Source: Lolium rigidum
Lineage: Eukaryota; Streptophyta; Magnoliopsida; Poales; Poaceae
Length of the DNA stretch: 64,000 bases
Reading direction: 5' to 3'
Assembly: GCF_022539505.1 (NCBI RefSeq)
Contig: NC_061508.1
Location: 64,799,754-64,863,753 of the forward strand
Of this stretch, positions 60,059-64,000 are shown one piece after another. Numbering within the stretch: position 1 is the stretch's first letter; every line of letters begins with the position of its first letter. Both the position numbers and the translations under genes were made by a program. The notes below the pieces were generated by a model. The model searched no databases. It was not told the DNA's origin and saw only the letters and a list, made by a program, of their open reading frames with translations.

Positions 60059-62352
60059 ATGACGAGGACCAGCGGCGCGAACGGCGGCGGCGGGCAGTCG
60101 GGGAAGCTCCCGCGGAAGCGCTTCTACCGGGCGCGCGCGCACAGCAACCCGCTCAGCGACTCGCACTTCCCGATCCCGATATCGCCCGACGACTTCGACC
60201 TCTCGCAGCACTACCCGCGCTACTACCCGGCCGACAAGGGCCAGCGCGGCGATGGCGAGGAGGTGGAGGCGCCCCTGATTCGCTTTGCGGACGTCGGGTG
60301 CGGGTTTGGTGGGTTGCTTGTTGGGCTCTCGCTGCTCTTCCCCGACAAGCTTATGATCGGCATGGAGCTGAGGGACAAGGTAATTTTGATGCTTGCTCCA
60401 GTTTGTCTTGCTTCCTCAAGAGTTGAGCTTGAAGGTTATGCTCAGAATTTTCTACCAGTGTTAACCTTAAGGTCATAGATATACTAGTTCATAGAAAACA
60501 TTTGCCATCCCCGGTAGAATGCACTGTATGTAACATAGTGAGGTTCTCTTGCTTGGGGTTTATCCACCTTATTCTAGGAAAGAAAGAAAGATGCACGTTA
60601 TGTAACATAGTGAGGTTTAGTAGAGCAAATTTGTTTTTTTCGAGGAACTAGCAGCAGCTCTTCCTTTCAATTACGTGGAAAAAAGTGACCCAGTTTATTT
60701 GAGGAAAACCAGGCCGAGAACCAAATACAAAGGGCCTGAACTAGCCATAGCTAGGGGTCCCACGAGCCAACAACGCCATGGATAACACACTACCAATACA
60801 ACAACCACAGCACGCTTCCAGGAAGGCAAACTGCACACCGTTGGAGCTCCCCTCTGCCATGCTGAGGTCACCCCTCACACTTCTCCTAAAAGCCAGTTCT
60901 GGCATGGCATGCCAAAGAAGGTGTGAAAACCTGGACAAGCCCTAAAGAGTACCGAAGACACCCCAGGAGCTCCACCTCTGACAATCTCCAAGACTCCAAC
61001 AACGTCGTGAGGAGAGAGAAACCGGATCCGCTGTGGGAGTAGAGACCTAGGCTGTTCCAGCTTTGATGAAAGGACTGAACACCACTAAACCTATCTCACC
61101 TGTACGCTGTCCTTGTTGCCTGCTGGCCAGTGGCCCTGTCGTACACATTACCAGAGCCGTGCCGAAATGATACTGCATCCCTAATGAAACGTTGTGCTCT
61201 ACGCAGTCCACCGCCACCTCCTTCTGGAGACACCGGTCCAACCACTGCCTGCACACATGCCATGGTGCCACACAGGCTAACACTGCGCAACCCTAGCTGT
61301 GCAGAAACATCGCCTGCAGACCCCAGCTGCCATGCCATCACCTGGGTCTGCCGCCATGGCATATACTCCCAGCTAAGGTACTAGGGAATGCTGTACTTGC
61401 CGTACAGGCGTACACAGCCTCACCATGTAGCTGGAACACACGTAAGCGCCACACCTCGCCAGCCCTAACCATTTGGGCTAACGCCCTGCCACACTAGCGG
61501 ACTAGGCGAACACCCATAGCCATACCCATCCATAAACCCCACCCCTTGGGGTCATTGCTGTAATGCCACTCTGAGGCCACTACCCCAGGGTCTCCTTGCC
61601 TCCTCGGTCCTGCCAACACTGGCAGCCGACGTCCCAGCTGCCAGGAATTTTGGGCCACCCCTATAGCAAATACTATGTCAATTGTTGATTTGATTTATTT
61701 TCCGATAGTGAGCATGGCTTTTCATTTCGCAAAGTATGTTTAATTAAGTTTGTGATGGTATAATGAACATGGATTTGTACTTGGTGAAAGAAGGGGAGCT
61801 TTCTTATTTTAACTTATTCGTTTACTCTAGTTGAGTAGTTCAAATTTACTGTGCAATTTATTGTTGTCTGTTTTCTATATTTTGATACAGGTGACTGAGT
61901 ATGTTAAAGAGAGGGTTCTGGCTTTAAGAGCATCAAATCCAGGACAGTATGACAACATATCTGTTGTGCGCACCAATTCAATGAAATACATTCCCAACTA
62001 CTTCAGGAAGGCTCAGCTCTCCAAGATGTTCTTCCTGTTCCCTGACCCTCACTTCAAGGAGAAGAACCACCGGAGGAGGGTGATTAGCATGCAGTTGCTC
62101 GATGAGTACGCTTTTGTGATGGGAGTGGGAGGAATCATATATACTATCACCGATGTAGAGGAGCTTGGTGTATGGATGCGGTCATGTCTGGAGAAACACC
62201 CGCTCTTTGAAGCCATTCCAGAGGAAGAGATAGAAGTCGATCCAGTTGTCAAGTTACTGTCTACTGCCACTGAAGAAGGCCAGAAGGTCGCGAGAAACGG
62301 AGGTCAAACTTTCCAGGCCATCTTCAGGCGCATATCTTTGCAAGAGGAATAA
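60059..62352 (+). CDS. TRM8: tRNA (guanine-N7)-methyltransferase, TRM8/METTL1 family
   Basis: Two coding exons: 60059-60379 (107 codons, ends AAG then GTAATT) and 61891-62352 (153 codons plus TAA), with the acceptor TTTGATACAG. They join in phase 0 to give 260 residues, close to plant and animal family lengths (about 250-285). The ATG at 60059 is chosen; the triplet GTG nine bases upstream is not a plant start. The SAM-binding motif DVGCGFGG is at 78-85, the acidic MELRDK at 102-107, and the catalytic-site motif FPDPHFK at 157-163. The family conserved C-terminus ...EEGQKVARNGGQTFQAIFRR is present. The enzyme makes m7G46 in the tRNA variable loop, with a WD-repeat partner (TRM82/WDR4). The gene looks intact. 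A basic N-terminus (LPRKRFYRARAHSNP) is as usual. The single intron has been enlarged by a retroposon. Confidence 0.93.
60525..60618. repeat. Short direct repeat in TRM8 intron
   Basis: A repeat of about 25 bases (GCAC..TATGTAACATAGTGAGGTT) occurs near 60522-60546 and 60594-60618, separated by about 47 bases. It could be a target duplication around a small insertion or a replication-slippage duplication. Confidence 0.6.
60631..61661 (-). mobile_element. 5'-truncated LINE-like retroposon in intron
   Basis: 1,031 bp flanked by TAGAGCAAAT (60621-60630) and TATAGCAAAT (61662-61671), a 10-base duplication with one change. The plus strand starts with a T-run, so the poly-A tail is on the minus strand. 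The minus-strand 3' end (AATTGAAAGGAAGAGC..., then CTCGAAAAAAA) resembles ends of grass LINEs. No reverse transcriptase is left. Confidence 0.6.
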
Positions 62353-63230
62353 GCATTTGGGGAGTTAGTAGCTCATAGCACTAGTGCACTTTCCGAGAAT
62401 GTGCTAGATCGATCTGTGTCATTTCTATGCATTTTTGTTAGTAGGATTTCAGTATTCTGTAGTCTTACGGTTGTTGACCAAAATGTGTGGCTCTACTCTA
62501 CTTACAAAAAGAAAAAAAAAACGGGAACATTGCTTTGAGTTCAAGCTCACTGAGAGTTTGCATTATGTTGAACTCTAATGTTGTGTAGTACTTTGCATTT
62601 TTTTTGGAAAAATTGTATTGCTGTCTGGAAATTGATAGCAGGTTCATCTTGCGAATTTTTGTATTGTTGCAGAAGTGTGAGTATTAGACGAAAATGTTAA
62701 GGTACCTCATACTTAAACAAAAGGATTTTATTTATTATTTATTTTTAATAGTAATACGGGAATATGCATTACAGATGAAAATAAAAAAGCGTGCCATACA
62801 TGTCGAATTCAAAAGGCTTGCCACATTTATGTGCAAAAGAGCAGAAGAAATAAAAAGAAAAAAAGTAGAAATAAAATGACTGTTCTATCCCTGAATGTTG
62901 CTTCTAGAATTACAACTGAGGCCAGCTCTAAGACAATTATAACCCAAATGAGGTAACCTGTTCCACCAGATTGATTTCCTGTGTGCCTACCTGCTTATCC
63001 GAGGACGATGCACAGACTAATAGACTACACAAACATGTCCATGAAAATAACTGAAGAACAAGTCTGCCGAAATTGCCTGGAGTCGTCAAATAGGAATGAT
63101 TTCACCTGTCAGCTGTCACTGACTATTTCATCTTCACGAAGTTTCTACATAAGCTGTCCATGAATCCAGACGGAAAGGTATGACCCACAGACCATGTTCC
63201 ATCGGAAGAATCAACTTAAGACACAGTTGC
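62353..63230. other. 3' UTR and intergenic DNA between convergent genes
   Basis: AT-rich, includes the likely TRM8 3' UTR (first few hundred bases). No other gene seen; an A-rich run lies at about 62509-62521. Confidence 0.5.
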
Positions 63231-63232
63231 TA

Positions 63233-63315
63233 CTACCTCAATTCCTAAATATAAGACGTCTTGGCAGTTTAAATAGAACTGCCAAAACACATCTTATAAT
63301 TAGGAACAGAGGGAG
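63233..63315. mobile_element. Stowaway MITE, 83 bp
   Basis: Flanked by TA at 63231-63232 and 63316-63317. Ends CTACCTCAATTCCTAA and, inverted, CTCCCTCTGTTCCTAA match the CTCCCTCCGTTCC ends of Triticeae Stowaway elements. The whole unit folds into one hairpin, including GGCAGTT...AACTGCC in the centre. Tc1/Mariner-type, no coding capacity. It lies 50 bases beyond the stop of the ankyrin gene, perhaps in its 3' UTR. Confidence 0.88.
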
Positions 63316-63364
63316 TACTTGCTAACATTTGATCTTTTGTTTCGAATTTCAGGCAGAGCAGACC

Positions 63365-64000
63365 TCAAGCAGCTCTGTTTGCTGGAACGAGTTTAAGAAG
63401 CTTTGCCAGATCATATGAGTTGAAATCCCTTCCGAAGCATAAGCTCAGGTCCAATGGTGTCTTTCCACCCTGCAATGTGGAAATATAAATCCAAACAGTT
63501 TATGAGTTCAGAGTTGAGACATCTGCGTAACATAAAGAATTAAGCCACACAGTTTAGACATTAGTTTGTGATTTCAGAGCAAGACATCGAAATGAACTAT
63601 GATCTAGAAGTCTAGAATCAAGATTCAAGCTGTACAGATTTCTGAAGGCAACCATGGAAAATTTGTGAGCAATATACAATGGCATGAAAATGTACACAAA
63701 ATAAGATCTGAGAGCATAAGAAGCAATGATCAAAGGTTCAAAACATTGACCAAAGGGTCATACATTTGTTCTTCTTGTCTGATCAGCACCGTTGACGAGC
63801 AATATCTTTGCTATATCCCTATTTCTACTTTGGACTGCTACATGTAGTGGTGTCCAGCCATCCTGCATCAGAGGAAAATATGACAAAAGATCTCACAGGC
63901 GCAGAATTACTGAGCTGATATGAGAGATGTGCCCTTTCAACTTACAACATCAGCAACGTTAACATCCACCTTATACTTAATCAGTAGCTTCACAGTTTGC
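63365..64000 (-). CDS. Ankyrin-repeat protein, EMB506-like (3' part, partial)
   Basis: Three exons on the minus strand: 63946-64000 (cut by the window edge), 63862-63764 (33 codons) and 63469-63365 (34 codons plus TGA). Splice sites are GT/AG, all in phase 0. Together they give about 85 residues: the end of one ankyrin repeat ([16 protein letters not shown]), a full one ([27 protein letters not shown]) and a last degenerate repeat with [20 protein letters not shown]. The stretch DGWTPLH...SRNRDI...NGAD.TRRT plus CFGRDF.SYDL is the C-terminal signature of EMB506, a chloroplast ankyrin protein needed for plastid differentiation and embryo development in Arabidopsis. The N-terminus and transit peptide are outside the window. 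It is convergent with the TRM8-like gene. Confidence 0.8.

Overview
The window is nuclear DNA of a grass, most likely a Pooideae cereal or close relative (Triticeae or a neighbouring tribe). The signs are BARE/Angela/Inga-type Copia LTRs, Stowaway MITEs ending in CTCCCTC with TA duplications, Athila- and Tat-type Gypsy elements, and intron-containing plant genes. No bacterial, organellar or CRISPR features are seen. About 55 kb of the 64 kb is nested LTR retrotransposon sequence. Host genes are confined to the right end (59.7-64 kb) and perhaps the first 87 bases.

Layout. 1-796: a possible gene 3' end, then low-information DNA. 797-8688: a Gypsy (Tat-like) element on the minus strand with GGGTC target-site duplication (TSD), keeping only decayed gag-protease plus an antisense gene region with its own promoter-like sequence. 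8694-10444: older DNA with a Stowaway-like MITE and the left end of a probable Harbinger-type DNA transposon, whose right end lies at 48961-49291. Between those ends sits a 38.5-kb composite (10445-48960, TSD AAGGC): a Copia element in the tandem form LTR-internal-LTR-internal-LTR on the minus strand. Its second internal copy was broken by an Athila-like Gypsy (25568-33717, TSD TGTAG). Its third LTR was broken by a related Copia element in the opposite orientation (37636-48090, TSD GCTTG). 49648-58211: a decayed BARE/Angela-like Copia (TSD CCTCG). Then come a retroposed fragment, a U6 snRNA pseudogene, a complete two-exon tRNA m7G46 methyltransferase gene (TRM8/METTL1 family, 60059-62352), a Stowaway MITE, and the last three exons of a convergent ankyrin-repeat gene of the EMB506 family.

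All five LTR-element bodies lack an intact pol, so they must have moved, if at all, with enzymes from elsewhere. The lengths add up: the tandem composite without its two guests is 19,901 bp, and adding both guests plus their TSDs gives exactly 38,516 bp.

Most striking points: the three-LTR tandem with identical outer TSDs; a 16-base exact match to the Illumina P5 adapter in only one LTR of the 37.6-48.1 kb element, probably an assembly or library artefact; multiplied PPT-like tracts and palindrome clusters shared by two gag-only Copia families; and the antisense gene and hairpin-rich LTR of the Tat-like element.
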